Origin: Spirogloea muscicola
Lineage: Eukaryota; Streptophyta; Zygnematophyceae; Spirogloeales; Spirogloeaceae
Assembly: GCA_009602725.1 (NCBI GenBank)
Contig: WELB01000445.1
Coordinates: 2,989-26,593, forward strand
DNA: 23,605 nt
Reading direction: 5' to 3'
Shown here: positions 8,631 through 19,582 of the stretch, in pieces
How positions within the stretch are numbered: position 1 is the first letter of the stretch
How the letters are laid out: every line of letters begins with the position of its first letter
Made by a program: the position numbers and the translations under genes
The notes under the pieces: generated by a model
What the model saw: only the letters and a program-made list of their open reading frames with translations
What the model was told of the DNA's origin: nothing
The model's database searches: none

Positions 8631-9720
8631 ATGGATTGCGAGGACTCAAGTGCGCAACCTAGCGCCCCTCCGCCGGCAGTACCAGCGGCCGAGGTCGAGG
8701 AGGTGGCCAATGAGATGGCGGAGCTCCAAGCACCCGGACCAGACGGCCTTACAACGGCCGAGGTGCGGCGACTAGCTCGCCTACGGATGCAAGTCGAGGC
8801 TGCGGTCCAAGGTGGGGATCCGCTGGTAACCCCCGTAATGAAGGCGCTGAGCGAGGTCCCTGATCAGCCGCATGTGCGCGGATGAGCAGCGTACTCGTCG
8901 CCTCCCAGCCAAAGTAAGCCATGGTGCGCGGTTGGGCCTTGCCCAGCCGGTGCCCGCCCTCGAAGTTCGATGGGACGGGGAGCCTCGCAGCATGGATCCG
9001 TGAATGAATGCAAGGTTTGTACTGTGCAAGGCGCCGGTGACATCCCGCGTGGAATCGCCGCCACCGACCTTACCGGAGATCCAGCCGCCATATGGGAAAG
9101 TACGAAATCGTCCTCAACACCCAGAGTGTACAACACTTAGGACTTTTTCACCCGAACAATGACCACTTTGTACGGTGAAGTACATGCGGAGCTCAACGCT
9201 CGTAATCAGCTCGACGCCATCCAAATGGTCGACGACGACATTGAGGATTATGTACGGCGTTTTCATTTCATCGTGATGAAGTGTGGTAACATGATTCCCA
9301 TGGACCAGGTCCAGAGCTTCAAAAGCTGGCCTCCTGCGACATGTGGCGGTGTTGTCCCAGCTTGACAAGCTCACGCATGAAGCAGTGACTTCCCTCGACG
9401 ATTCTATCGAGCAAGCGCGACAATCTTTTTCAATGTACCCGACCAGCAAGCGCCTGCTAGGACGTGAGGATCGTGACGCGCCGGGGCCTTCGACTGTGAA
9501 ATGTCTCAAGCCTAGGAACGGCTACGGTAGTAGACCTCGGCCGCCACCTCGCTTGCAGGTAGTGCCCAAGGAGTAGCCAAAGTTCGTCCCTGAGGAAAGT
9601 CGTGCATGCTACCGATTTGGCTCGAAAAGGCATCGTATACGGGACTGCCCACAGCCGCCGAAGCCGCCGACGTCATCTACGCCATCCTCCACCCGCCCGA
9701 AGGGCTAGTACAAGGCCAAG
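8631..9720 (+). pseudogene. gag: Fossil gag of the family 2 element
   Basis: ATG at 8631 opens an acidic, proline/alanine-rich N-terminus (MDCEDSSAQPSAPPPAVP) followed by a helical segment. Around 9150-9370 lies a retrotransposon gag domain (NARNQLDAIQ, VRRFHFIVMK). A basic, proline-rich linker follows, then a zinc-knuckle region at about 9607-9648 (HRIRDCP). It lacks the histidine-rich repeat of family 1, which is the clearest difference between the two gags. The frame is broken in several places. Confidence 0.75.
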
Positions 9721-12700
9721 GGAAAAGGGGAAAGTGAGTACCCTTGCTTATATCCTTTATATGTGATCCAGCAGCGTGGTGTGAAGACGCTGTTTGAATT
9801 GATAGGACGAGTATGTCCAAAGTCTGTTGTGCCAGTAGTACGCTCTGGGCTTATGCATGTGCATGTGCTGGTGAACGAAGGCCCCCTTGTTGTGTGCTTC
9901 CTTCTAATCAGCTGCAGGAAGCGGCAGGCATGTACTTGAGCTGGATCAGTCTACACGGTACTGAAGAACCGGTCTTCTTTATTGTGCCGTGCAGTCGAGG
10001 AGTGAAATTTCTACCTCCAAAGGGGCTGGCCTTTTTGTTTCGCCGGAAGGCGGACCAACTCCACGTGAAGTACAAGGAAGAGGATGTTTCTCCAAGACCT
10101 CCTAAACTGCTCGTATATGTAGCTAGTAGTAATATTCTTACGGTAGTAAGTGCCTCGGCACTCAGCGCTGACGCGCCAACTTTGTTGTTCTCAGGACTGG
10201 TGGCTAATCAGCCAGCCCAGATCCTTATGGGTACGGGAGCCACAGTCTCCTGTCTTAGTAAGAATTTTGTGAGCGACAATGGTTTTATTGTAAACCCGAC
10301 TGGTACTTCGCAAGCTACATTAGCAAATAGACAAAGTGCCGAAATCATGGGCCTGTGTCAAGTCCCTCTACACGTTCAAAATCATAAGACGGTTGTGTCT
10401 TGCCATGTCATTGAGTTGGCACTGGGCTTTGATGTAATATTAGGCGATGACTGGTATTGTGCTGCCGCGGCCCTCCTCGATTTTGACGCGCGGACTTGCT
10501 TGTGCCGACAGAGTGCTCGTCACTTTGTACTGCACAGAGACGCCCCCCTTGTAACATCGCCTGTGACAGACTCCACTATTCAGCTGTCGGCTGTGCAGTT
10601 TAAGAGGGTCCTTCACGCAGAACCCACCTCGGCTGCGTATCTGCTAATGGTGATGTAAGATGAACCCCCCCCTGACTCAGTAGTAGTGAGTGATGTGGCC
10701 TCACATGGTGCGACTCTTGACGGCTTGTTGGCGGAATTCTCGGATGTGTTTTCCCGATGCTCTGCCAGACGGTTTGCCTCCTGACCGAGGCGTGGCTCAT
10801 AGTATTCCCTTGCAGCCTGGCGCTTCGCCGCCGTACCGTTCGATGTATCGACTGAGTCCTCTCGAATTTCGGGAGATGCAGTCCCAAGTGGAGGAACTGC
10901 TACGGAAAGGCCACATAGAGCTTTCCCAGTCGCCATACGGTGCACCAATCCTCTTCGTGAAGAAAACGGATGGTAGTCTTCAAATGTGCGTCGATTATCG
11001 AGCCCTGAACAAGATCACTGTCAAGAATCGGTATCCTTTGCCTCGAATTGACGACCTGTTCGATCGTCTAGCGGGAGCTAATGCGTTCAGCTCCCTCGAC
11101 TTGCAAAGCGGTTATCATGAAATTTGTATCACCCCTGAGGACGTCCCCAAGTCGGCGTTCCGCACGCGCAGTTTAAGTTGCTCAGCTTTGGTCTAAGCAA
11201 TGCACCTGTCACATATCAGGCTGTGATGACGAAAGACTTTGGCCCCCTACTGTATGATTTTGTGCTGGTCTATTTGGACGACGTACTGGTGTTGAGTAAA
11301 ATGCCTGAGGAGCACGTACGACACCTGCGGCAGGTGCTGCAATTACTGCGTGCAAACCAGTTGTATGCCAAATTAAACAAATGCGTGTTTGACCAGCCTG
11401 AGCTGACATACTTAGGGCATGTTGTGGGCAAAGACGGGGTACGCGTCGACCCCAAAAAACCTGCAGTACCAAAGGACTGGCCAGTGCCAAGGAATGTGCC
11501 ACAGTTGCGTTCCTTCTTGAGATTCGCATATTACTACCGCAAGTTCCTACAAGGATACGGTAGTATGAAATCTCTCTTACGAAGCTCACTCGGAAGGACG
11601 TCAGCTGGGTGTGGACGTCCGAATGCCAGAAAGCATCTGAGGATATCAAATGGGTCCTGGTGCATCCACCCATTTGGCCTTGCCTCGAGAAGGCGTGCTA
11701 TTTGAAATACTATGTGACGCCTCTTTGATCGGGATCGGTGCCGTTCTCTTGCAGGAGGGTCACCCCGTAGCATTTGAAAGTCGCCTGCTTCGTCCTGCAG
11801 AGCGTAACTACACTACGGGGGAGCAAGAGCTCCATGCTGTTGTGCACGCCCTACGTGTGTGGCGATGCTCTCGAGGGTGTTGACTTTACGGTCGCAACGG
11901 ACCACTGTCCGTTGACCTACTTGCACACACAACAGCAATTGAGCAGGCGTCAAGCATGGTGGGCTGAGTGCATGGCACAATTCCGTATCCATTGGGTGTA
12001 CCGCCCTGGAAGAATGAATGTTGCGGACCCGGTGAGCCGCACCATTGCAGGGGCTGCTGTGGCGGCTGTCTTGCACGCTTCAAGGGGTCAGACCGCAGAC
12101 GTGCGGCCTACTCGTGGAGCTGCTCGGCAGTCCACGGCCAACTTCTCTGAGCTGTACGTGCGTATTCATGATTGGTATGGCACAGACCCGTGGTTTGCAG
12201 AAGAAATCAATACACGCACACTTGTGAATGACCAAGGCCTTTGGAGGCGAGGAGACGCCATTGAAGTCCCTTACTGCAATGCTTTGCGTAGCAGTATCTT
12301 GCAAGAACTGCATGAGCCTCCGTATGGTGGTCATTTGGGTCTGGGAAAGACAAAGAAAGCTGTCCAGCTTCTCTTTTGGTGGCCGGACTTGAAAGTCCAA
12401 GTAAAATCTTCTGTGAAGACTTGTGCCACCTGCCAGCTCAGTAAGGCACGCTCTTATAAGCCTGCCGGGTTGCTCCAACCATCGGAGATTCCTCCGAGGA
12501 ACTGGTCTGATGTAAGGGCCAATTTTATCACCCAGTTGCCGATGACGCAGAACGGCTATGACGCCATTGTCGTATTTGTGGATCGTCTGAGTGAATTGGC
12601 GCACTTCGTGCCTACGACCAGAAAGGCCAAGGAATTTGCTGTATATTCGTGGACCGAGTATGAAAGCTGCACGGAGTTCCCGAGCGGATCGTGTCTGACC

Positions 12701-12750
12701 GCGACCCTTGCCATACGGGGCACTTCTGGAAAGAAGTGTGCAGGCTGATT
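9721..12750 (+). pseudogene. pol: Fossil pol, 5' part (protease to mid integrase)
   Basis: The longest open stretch (about 9813-10658) covers a spacer and the protease region, with a VILGDDW-type end as in family 1. Reverse transcriptase runs from about 10830 to 11430, with YLDD at 11271-11282. RNase H lies at about 11690-12040 ([26 protein letters not shown]). The integrase zinc-binding region lies at about 12300-12440 (GHLGLGKTK, CATCQLSK), and the core starts near 12500. The sequence is cut at 12750 by the nested element; the remaining integrase is at 19583 onward. A few breaks are present, so it is not functional even apart from the insertion. Confidence 0.88.
12747..12750. other. Target site duplication GATT, left copy
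   Basis: GATT immediately precedes the LTR start at 12751, and GATT at 19583-19586 immediately follows the LTR end at 19582. The flanks are adjacent parts of the same integrase region, so the pair marks a clean insertion. Four bases is one short of the five usual for Ty3/Gypsy elements. Confidence 0.85.
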
Positions 12751-13277
12751 TGTAAGGAACCTCGCCCTACACACGCAGTTAGGGTGAGCAGTCCTTCTTG
12801 AGTTCGGCTGTAGGGGTTTAGGGACCAACCCACTACACAGGCAAAGCACTAGCGCATAGGCGCAGCGGAAGACAGGCCCCGTCGCGCCGCCGTCCGGCGG
12901 CGACTCCACCTCCTGGGCGCAGGCCGGCGCAGCAGGCCCCACAGCAAGGTGCGGCGGCGGCTGCGGCGGCGAGCAGCGGCAAGGCTGCTCCTGGGCTTCA
13001 CCGGCTCGAACTCCTCCGCCTCAGCCCCCAAGGCTCTTCGTGCTTCCCCGTGCCACGCCCCCTCCAGGGGTGTGAGCGGGTCGCCCCAAGGCCTGCCCTT
13101 GCGGGCGGGCCCAAGATCCTCCCTCGAACGGGCGGATCCTAGCGAGGGTATTTCTGGACGGGCGGGCCACTTGCCCGGCAAGTCAGCCCGCCACCTGGCG
13201 GGCCCACTTGTCCCAAATAGTCGGTCATGTAATGCCAACAGAGCCATGTGGCTTAACCAAACGGCTGGTTCATTACA
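12751..13277 (-). repeat. Family 1 3' LTR of the nested element
   Basis: 527 bp. On the minus strand it starts TGTAATGAACC and ends CCTTACA. It carries GC-rich hairpins near the U3 start and the ACTCAAGAAGGAC / CCCTAACTGCG tail near its end. It matches the left-edge LTR fragment (1-386) more closely than its own partner does in the segment around 13115-13145. Confidence 0.95.
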
Positions 13278-13289
13278 TACCTCCCCACT
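13278..13289 (-). other. Polypurine tract of the nested element
   Basis: AGTGGGGAGGTA on the minus strand, directly before the 3' LTR. Its first ten bases are identical to the tract of family 2. Confidence 0.88.
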
Positions 13290-13336
13290 CTGGTGTTCAC
13301 GTCCTCCGGGAACAACGAGAAAACAGCCGACAGGTA

Positions 13337-16300
13337 TTAAGATGCCCGACGGCTGCTGCCTCTACCAAAATTAGGAGAATTACCACCCTTGGCCAGGTAT
13401 TCCCTGAGAGCATCTGGACAATTTGCCAAATTGGCCGCAGGCTCCCACGTGTTGTGCTCAGGCCCATACCCGAGCCACTTCACCAGATACTCACGGGTCT
13501 TACGCCCTCGAGGCTTGTCCCTGTGAGACAAGGTCTCTTCCACCTCAAACTCAAGATCATCCTCGATGACTAGTGGAGGTGGGGGCGGTTGGACACGACC
13601 ATCCGAAAGGAAGGCCCTCAGCTGAGACACATGGAAGACGTTATGGACCTTCCAATGCACCGGTGTCTTCAACTCGTAGGACACCTTGCCCACAAGGCGT
13701 ACTACTGCAAATGGTCCAACCCACTTGGGCAGCAACTTGCGCGTACCCACAGCCCGCAAGGATAAGTGCTTCGTGCTCAGCAGCACTTGCGCACCAACAT
13801 CGAAGGACACGTCCTTCCGATGTTTGTCAGCATAAGCCTTCTGGCGACTCTGGGCAATTTCCAAGAAATGCCGAGCTCGTCTCTGAGCCTCCAAGAGGGT
13901 CCCAGTAAAGGCTACCGCGGCGGGAACCCGTTCCGGCCTCCCCACCTGAAGTGGAGCTCGGGGATGCTGACCATAGTTGAGGAAGAATGGAGTCTCCTTG
14001 GTGGACGCATGATAGGCATTGTTCACAGCATATTCAGCTGGAGCCAAATAGTCATCCCAGTCAGTGTGGCTAGAATTGACAAAGTGCCTCAACATGTCCT
14101 CAAGAACTCGAGTCATTCGCTCAGTTTGGCCATCCGTTTGTGGATGAAAGGCTGTGGACATGGACTGCTTCGTGCCAATAAGCTTGCAGACTTCTTTCCA
14201 GAAGTGACCTGTAAAGCGAGGATCGCGGTCCGAGACCAGCCTCTCAGGTACTCCATGTAGCTTCCACACCTTATCCACAAAGATGCCAGCGAAATCCTTC
14301 GCAGATGCCCGCGTAGTAGTGGGAGCAAAATGCACCATTTTACTCAGGCGATCCACAAAGACGACAATGGCATCATAGCCATTCCGCGTCTTAGGCAATT
14401 GTGTGATAAAATCCACACTAACATCAGACCAATTCCGCTCCGGAATCTGCAAAGGCTGAAGTAATCCGGCAGGCTTGCCAGAGATTGCCTTACTACGCTG
14501 GCATGTGGCACAGCTTGCCACAAAAGCGCGCACCTGGGCTGAAAAGCCCTTCCACCAAAAGAGGCGTCGCACAGCCTGTTTGGTTTTGCTCACTCCCAAA
14601 TGACCACTGTAAGGCGTATCATGCAGCTCCTGCATTATGTCTGTGCGCAAGGCATTGCAGTTGGGGACCACAATAGCGTCACCTTGCCACCAGAAGCCTT
14701 TGTCATCGGTGAGGGTGCGTACGTTGGCGGCGTCAGCAAACCATGGGTCTGTGCCATACCCTTTACGGATACGCACATAGAGCTCAGAGAGCTCAGCCGT
14801 GGTGTGCCGAGAAGCTTGACGAGTCGGACGCAGTCCTGTAGCCCGCACTCCAGAAGCATTCAAGGAAGCCAACGCATCAGCGCCGCGAATGTTGCGACTC
14901 ACAGGGTCTGCAACATTAAGACGTCCAGGGCGATAAACCCACTGGAAATCGAATTGTGCCATGCACTCAGCCCATCGAGCTTGACGCCTAGTCAAATGCT
15001 GCTGCGTGTGGAAATATGTCAACGGGCAATGATCCGTGACAACCGTAAATGCCACACCTTCCAGGTAGCAACGCCAGACACGTAAGGCGTGCACCACAGC
15101 CAGCAATTCCTGCTCGCCCGTAGTGTAATTTCGCTCTGCAGGGATCAGCAGGCGGCTCTCAAACGCTAACGGGTGACCCTCTTGCAAGAGCACGGCACCA
15201 ATGCCGGTCAAAGAGGCATCGCAGATGAGTTCATATGGCACGCCTTCACGAGGAAAGGCCAGCACAGGCGGAGATGTCAACGCCTGCTGTATTCCCTCAA
15301 ATGCCGTCCGGCATTCGGACGACCAATCCCAAGGTACGTCCTTACGAGTCAGCTTCGTAAGAGGAAGTGCCAAGTTCCCATAGCCTTGTAGGAACTTTCG
15401 GAAATAATTTGCGAATCCCAAAAAGGAGCGCAATTGAGGCACAGTTTGTGGCACAGGCCAATCCCGTACGACCGAAGTCTTCTTGGGGTCGACACGTATG
15501 CCGTCTTTGCCCACGACATGCCCGAGGTATGTCAGCTCTGGCTGGTTAAATGCGCACTTGGACCGCTTGGCATACAATTGATTTTCACGCAGCAACTGCA
15601 GCACTTGGCGCAGGTGCTTCACGTGATCCTCAGGCGTTTTGCTGAACACCAGTATGTCATCCAAGTAAACCAGCACAAAATGGTAGAGCAGGGGGCCAAA
15701 GACCCTCGACATCACCGCCTGGAACGTAGCCGGTGCATTGGTCAAACCAAAGCTCAGCACCTTGAACTGAAAATGTCCAAGCGGCGTACGGAACGCCGAC
15801 TTCGGAACATCCGCAGGCGTGATTCGAATTTGGTGATACCCACTTGCCAGGTCCAGGGAGCTGAACACCGTAGCCCCTGCAAGCCAATCGAACAGATCAT
15901 CTATCCGAGGCAATGGGTATCGGTTCTTGATAGTAAGCTTATTCAAAGCCCGATAATCAATGCACATCCGTAGAGTGCCATCCTTCTTTTTGACAAAGAG
16001 GATGGGTGCTCCGTATGGCGACTGAGATGGCTCAATGTAGCCCTTCGCCAGCAGGTCCTCGACCTGGGATTGCATTTCTCGAAATTCGAGAGGGCTCAGC
16101 CGGTACATGGGACGGAAAGGCGGGTTGGCGCCTGGCTCCAATGGAATTGTATGAGCCACACCTCGGTGAGGAGGTAGACCGTCCGGAAGAGAGTCGGGAA
16201 ACACATCCGCAAATTCTTCCAGCAGCTTATCAAGAACCCCGCCATGTGAATCCGCAGCATTCACACACAAGTCAGGCTTAGACTCGTCGTTGAACGCCAC

Positions 16301-17605
16301 CATCACAAGAAATGCCATCTGGACAGTGTTCTTGTGAATCAATCGCTTCATCTGCATGGCGGACAGCAGAATGGAAGCCCCTGCCGCCAGCGGCGGTGCA
16401 CAGGGAAGCTGCTTGCAAAGGACAAAGCGCCGTGCGCCACGTTGTACCGTGCAAGTATGGCGTTTAAAATCAAGGCATGCTGATGTGGCGCAAAGCCAAT
16501 CATCTCCCAATATCACATCAAAGGCGACAGTCAACGCAATGGCATAACAAGGCACCTCGGCTTTGTATTGCTGGATGCGAATGGGAACCTTGCACAGGCC
16601 TAACACATCGGTTGGGTGGCCATCGGCCAATGTCACTCTAGGCAGGCCATCTGCTTGCAAATGCAAGCCAGCGGAGCACACCAAATCCCTTTTGACGAAG
16701 GACACTGAGGCCCCTGTGTCTATGAGGATCCTCGCTGGTGCCGCAGCAACCAGCCCCTCAAAAAGCATAGTGTGTCCCCCATGGACACTGCCAAGGAATG
16801 GGGTGCGAGCGACATATACCCTGACCGCTGTCGGGTAAGGCCTAAGCCGAGTGGCATCAACGCTACGCCTAAGGAGCCTGTGTCCCGCCTCGTGCGAGCA
16901 CAACAGCGACATCCCCAGCGGAGCTTGATCAACCACGCCGCGCTTCTGTGGCACAATGAAGAACAGCATTTCTTCAGGCCGACGGCACTCAGGCCAGCTC
17001 AGGTAGACATCTGCAGCCTCCTGCAAGTCATTGTGGGCAACCCACACAAATAGAGGCCCTCCGGCCTCCAGACCTTGCAGTAAAGCAGAAATGGAGCGCA
17101 CAACCGGTATGTTGGTTGGCGGGCCAGCGATGCCAGCAAGATCAAACAGCTCAAGTGCGTCTGGCTGAATGAGATGGCTTGCAGAGGCAGGAGCCAAGCA
17201 CTCACGCTTGCCCTTGGAATTGCCCTGGTCCCGGCCCATAGGGCGCTGTGGACGAGGCCGTGAGGAAGAGGGACCTGCCGCCGGGCAGTCCCTGAGCTGA
17301 TGGCTCTTGGCACCGCACTTGAAGCAGCTGCCAGCCCCTTCCACCCGCGGCTTGGGGAAGTCGCCTTGAGGTCGAACGTTCAAGCCGTGCCTCAAGTCGA
17401 ACCGCTTCTTGCTTCGTTCTGCATCGAAGCCGCCTGCCTCCAGCAGGGGACGCTTGCCTGTACCGGCAATGTCCGGCGTGCTGAGCACCTTGCGGGCGTG
17501 CTCCACCACCTCACGGTGAAGTCCGTGACCGGTTGTGCCGTTGCGGAGTCCACCGCGACCCAATTGCGAAACCGAGAAGGCAGTCCAGCCTTGAATCGTT
17601 GGCAT
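13337..17605 (-). CDS. pol: Chromovirus Pol polyprotein, open frame of 1,422 residues
   Basis: One open frame from an ATG at 17605. A CCHC knuckle is at residues 94-107 ([14 protein letters not shown]), so this frame includes the end of gag. Protease has ILIDTGAS at 293-300. Reverse transcriptase spans about 500-700, with YLDD at 647-650. RNase H has acidic residues at D796, E833, D858 and D900. Integrase has a zinc-binding H995/H1002/C1032/C1035 set and a catalytic D1065, D1126, E1162 triad with exact D-35-E spacing. A GPF motif is at 1297-1299, and a chromodomain at about 1353-1405 has Y1373, W1377 and W1387 as likely cage residues. Known chromovirus integrases use the chromodomain to favour heterochromatin, which fits the nested setting. 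All key catalytic motifs are visible; whether it is expressed cannot be judged. Confidence 0.93.
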   Translation of the reverse strand: MPTIQGWTAFSVSQLGRGGLRNGTTGHGLHREVVEHARKVLSTPDIAGTGKRPLLEAGGFDAERSKKRFDLRHGLNVRPQGDFPKPRVEGAGSCFKCGAKSHQLRDCPAAGPSSSRPRPQRPMGRDQGNSKGKRECLAPASASHLIQPDALELFDLAGIAGPPTNIPVVRSISALLQGLEAGGPLFVWVAHNDLQEAADVYLSWPECRRPEEMLFFIVPQKRGVVDQAPLGMSLLCSHEAGHRLLRRSVDATRLRPYPTAVRVYVARTPFLGSVHGGHTMLFEGLVAAAPARILIDTGASVSFVKRDLVCSAGLHLQADGLPRVTLADGHPTDVLGLCKVPIRIQQYKAEVPCYAIALTVAFDVILGDDWLCATSACLDFKRHTCTVQRGARRFVLCKQLPCAPPLAAGASILLSAMQMKRLIHKNTVQMAFLVMVAFNDESKPDLCVNAADSHGGVLDKLLEEFADVFPDSLPDGLPPHRGVAHTIPLEPGANPPFRPMYRLSPLEFREMQSQVEDLLAKGYIEPSQSPYGAPILFVKKKDGTLRMCIDYRALNKLTIKNRYPLPRIDDLFDWLAGATVFSSLDLASGYHQIRITPADVPKSAFRTPLGHFQFKVLSFGLTNAPATFQAVMSRVFGPLLYHFVLVYLDDILVFSKTPEDHVKHLRQVLQLLRENQLYAKRSKCAFNQPELTYLGHVVGKDGIRVDPKKTSVVRDWPVPQTVPQLRSFLGFANYFRKFLQGYGNLALPLTKLTRKDVPWDWSSECRTAFEGIQQALTSPPVLAFPREGVPYELICDASLTGIGAVLLQEGHPLAFESRLLIPAERNYTTGEQELLAVVHALRVWRCYLEGVAFTVVTDHCPLTYFHTQQHLTRRQARWAECMAQFDFQWVYRPGRLNVADPVSRNIRGADALASLNASGVRATGLRPTRQASRHTTAELSELYVRIRKGYGTDPWFADAANVRTLTDDKGFWWQGDAIVVPNCNALRTDIMQELHDTPYSGHLGVSKTKQAVRRLFWWKGFSAQVRAFVASCATCQRSKAISGKPAGLLQPLQIPERNWSDVSVDFITQLPKTRNGYDAIVVFVDRLSKMVHFAPTTTRASAKDFAGIFVDKVWKLHGVPERLVSDRDPRFTGHFWKEVCKLIGTKQSMSTAFHPQTDGQTERMTRVLEDMLRHFVNSSHTDWDDYLAPAEYAVNNAYHASTKETPFFLNYGQHPRAPLQVGRPERVPAAVAFTGTLLEAQRRARHFLEIAQSRQKAYADKHRKDVSFDVGAQVLLSTKHLSLRAVGTRKLLPKWVGPFAVVRLVGKVSYELKTPVHWKVHNVFHVSQLRAFLSDGRVQPPPPPLVIEDDLEFEVEETLSHRDKPRGRKTREYLVKWLGYGPEHNTWEPAANLANCPDALREYLAKGGNSPNFGRGSSRRAS

Positions 17606-17618
17606 TGGTCGATTGGCT

Positions 17619-18551
17619 TCATCGGCTCGCTGCGCAGCTTAGACAGCAGAGCCGAAATCGCCGCACATAGGGCTCAAAGCCCTCGCTCCCCTCGCCCCTC
17701 ATGCGCAGAGCATCCAGCTCATCGCGGGCGCGCAGCTCCGCGTGTGGGTCACCATACGCCGACGTAAGCGAGCTGCAGAAGAAGTCCCAGTCACCGGACT
17801 CCTCAGGCGTAGAGCTCTTCTCTAAGGTGCTCCACCACTCCCGGGGCTCCCCTGAGAGGTAGGTGGCAGCGAGGCGCACGCGTGCCCCCGCGTCCGTGTT
17901 GGAGCAGACGAACCATTCGTCCATCTCGTCCAGCCATGGTTGCAAGCCTCCCCGATCATCGTGACCGGAGAACTGCCGTGGTGCATGGGCCCTGGCAAGT
18001 CCATGCTCAGGGTTGCCACTGCTCTTGCGGCATTGCTGCATATGCTGCAACGAGGCATCCACCTCTTGCATGCGCCGCGCCTCGGCGCGCAGCTGGACGA
18101 GGAGGGTGCGCTGCTCCGCGCAGATCCTCGCAAGGAGACGATGTTGAGCCGGGTCCGTCGCAGACTGGGCTGCCGCCAGATCTCGAGAGAGGAGTGCAAC
18201 GCGTTGCATGTCCCCAGCCGACAAGCCCTCCAGGCCTCCGGCTCCCAGCTCCACGTGCCCCTCGTGGGCGTGCCCCGCTTGGGCGTGCCCCTCGTGGGCG
18301 TGCCCCTCGTGGGCGTGCCCCGCTTGGGCGTGCCCCTCGTGGGCGTGCCCCTCGTGGGCGTGCCCCTCGTGGGCGTGCCCCGCTTGGGCGTGACCCTCGT
18401 GGGCGTGCCACTCGTGGGCGTGCCCCTCGTGGGCATGCTCCGCAGCAGCCACTGCCGCAGCAGCTGGCCCTGCAGCAGCCGCTGCCTCAGCAGCCGACCG
18501 CTCTGCCTCCCGAGGAGGGCTCGGCCGCGCACTGGACGTGTGTGATACCAT
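17619..18551 (-). CDS. gag: Gag frame with histidine-rich repeats, incomplete
   Basis: From the first ATG at 18551 the frame runs 310 residues; an upstream GTG at 18590 is in frame but unlikely as a eukaryotic start. In order it has an alanine-rich N-terminus, 12 [10 protein letters not shown] repeats, a helical arginine/glutamine-rich segment likely to form a coiled coil, and a retrotransposon gag domain ([45 protein letters not shown]). The knuckle of this gag lies in the pol frame instead. Plant chromoviruses often make Gag-Pol as one frame; here gag looks interrupted about twice, although a native two-frame layout cannot be fully ruled out. The protein would form the virus-like particle. 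Confidence 0.75.
   Translation of the reverse strand: MVSHTSSARPSPPREAERSAAEAAAAAGPAAAAVAAAEHAHEGHAHEWHAHEGHAQAGHAHEGHAHEGHAHEGHAQAGHAHEGHAHEGHAQAGHAHEGHVELGAGGLEGLSAGDMQRVALLSRDLAAAQSATDPAQHRLLARICAEQRTLLVQLRAEARRMQEVDASLQHMQQCRKSSGNPEHGLARAHAPRQFSGHDDRGGLQPWLDEMDEWFVCSNTDAGARVRLAATYLSGEPREWWSTLEKSSTPEESGDWDFFCSSLTSAYGDPHAELRARDELDALRMRGEGSEGFEPYVRRFRLCCLSCAASR
18258..18437 (-). repeat. 15-bp coding minisatellite in gag, 12 units
   Basis: Twelve exact 15-bp periods encode HAHEG or HAQAG (one HAHEW). HAQAG units fall at positions 4, 8 and 11, suggesting a partial higher-order unit of four. The repeat is in frame throughout. The homologous array in the element at 804 has about 5 units. Confidence 0.95.
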
Positions 18552-19038
18552 GCTAGCTGAAGAACACTGAGTGATCAATTCAGGCTCCACCAGTCAGCAA
18601 ATCACACACTCCATACTGCAATACAGGACATCGCAAGACTGGTGCACCAGCGAGCGAGCAAGCAAGGCAGCGCGCAACTTCACACCTCAATCAGCAGGCA
18701 GGCAGACAGCCGCAAATATGACCAGGACCGATGCACACGGTCATTGCTGGCCACACGACTGACCTTACCACACAAAGGCTGCAGACTCAAGCCACACCTC
18801 AAAAGGAGCGAACGCAGCAAGTGGTCCTCAAGGATCAGTCGATCAATGGTGTTGGTCGTAGCTGGCTCACAGCGCGAAGATGGCTCCGCACCCGGCGCTT
18901 CCGCTGAGCCGCCTCACGAACCAACGTCTGGCAAGCACTTTATCTTTGACAGAAAAAAGTCAGGCCAGCACATCAGGGTGATCCTTGCATCATCAGCGGC
19001 GAGCACAATAAGTCACGAGCGCGATGGATGCAAGACCG
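18552..19038 (-). other. Untranslated leader of the nested element
   Basis: About 490 bp between the primer binding site and the gag ATG. It is well conserved with the leader at 1355-1802 although neither seems to code for protein. Confidence 0.6.
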
Positions 19039-19050
19039 CCTCTGATACCA
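19039..19050 (-). other. Primer binding site of the nested element
   Basis: TGGTATCAGAGG on the minus strand, two bases after the 5' LTR end at 19053. Confidence 0.93.
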
Positions 19051-19052
19051 AA

Positions 19053-19582
19053 TGTAAGGAACCTCGCCCTACACACGCAGTTAGGGTGAGCAGTCCTTCT
19101 TGAGTTCGGCTGTAGGGGTTCAGGGACCAACCCACTACACAGGTAAAGCACTAGCGCATAGGCGCAGCGGAAGACAGGCCCCGTGGCGCCGCCGTCCGGC
19201 GGCGACTCCACCTCCTGGGCGCAGGCCGGCGCAGCAGGCCCCGCAGCAAGGTGCGACGGCGGCTGCGGCGGCGAGCAGCGGCAAGGCTGCTCCTGGGCTT
19301 CACCGGCTCGAACTCCTTCTCCGCCTCAGCCCCCAAGGCTCTTCGTGCTTCCCCGTGCCATCCCCCCTCCAGGGGTGTGAGCGGGTCGCCCCAAGGCCTG
19401 CCCTTGCGGGCGGGCCCAAGGTCCCCCCTTGGCAGGGTGGCACCTGGCGAGGGTATTTCTGGACGGGCGGGGCACTTGCCCGGCAAGCCAGCCCGCCACC
19501 TGGCGGGCCCACTTGTCCCAAATAGCCGGTCATGTAATGCCAACAGAGCCATGTGGCTTAATCAATTGGCTGGTTCATTACA
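19053..19582 (-). repeat. Family 1 5' LTR of the nested element
   Basis: 530 bp, TGTAATGAACC...CCTTACA on the minus strand. About ten of the ~23 differences from the 3' LTR fall in a ~27-bp patch at 19421-19447. In that patch both the 3' LTR and the left-edge LTR keep what looks like the ancestral form. Confidence 0.95.

Larger units (their letters stand above)
12751..19582 (-). mobile_element. Family 1 Ty3/Gypsy chromovirus, nearly whole, nested
   Basis: A 6,832-bp minus-strand element: 5' LTR 19053-19582, PBS 19050-19039, leader, gag, a 1,422-codon pol, polypurine tract and 3' LTR 12751-13277, bounded by GATT duplications. It sits inside the integrase region of a family 2 element. The two LTRs differ at roughly 23 positions plus one 3-bp indel by hand count (about 95-96% identity), so it is the youngest full element here but not brand new. 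Without a substitution rate for the species no age in years can be given. It looks close to whole: pol is open, and about two breaks lie in the gag part. No envelope gene lies between pol and the 3' LTR. Confidence 0.95.

Noticed and set aside
13278-13336. Envelope-like gene between pol and the 3' LTR of the nested element
   Set aside because: Only about 60 bp separate the end of pol from the LTR; there is no room for another gene.
18258-18437. CRISPR-like regular repeat
   Set aside because: Repeats are contiguous 15-bp units with no spacers, in frame within gag.
17882-18556. Long plus-strand open frames rich in arginine/proline opposite the gag repeats
   Set aside because: They are antisense shadows of the GC-rich 15-bp gag repeat, and the sense strand has the recognisable gag domain.
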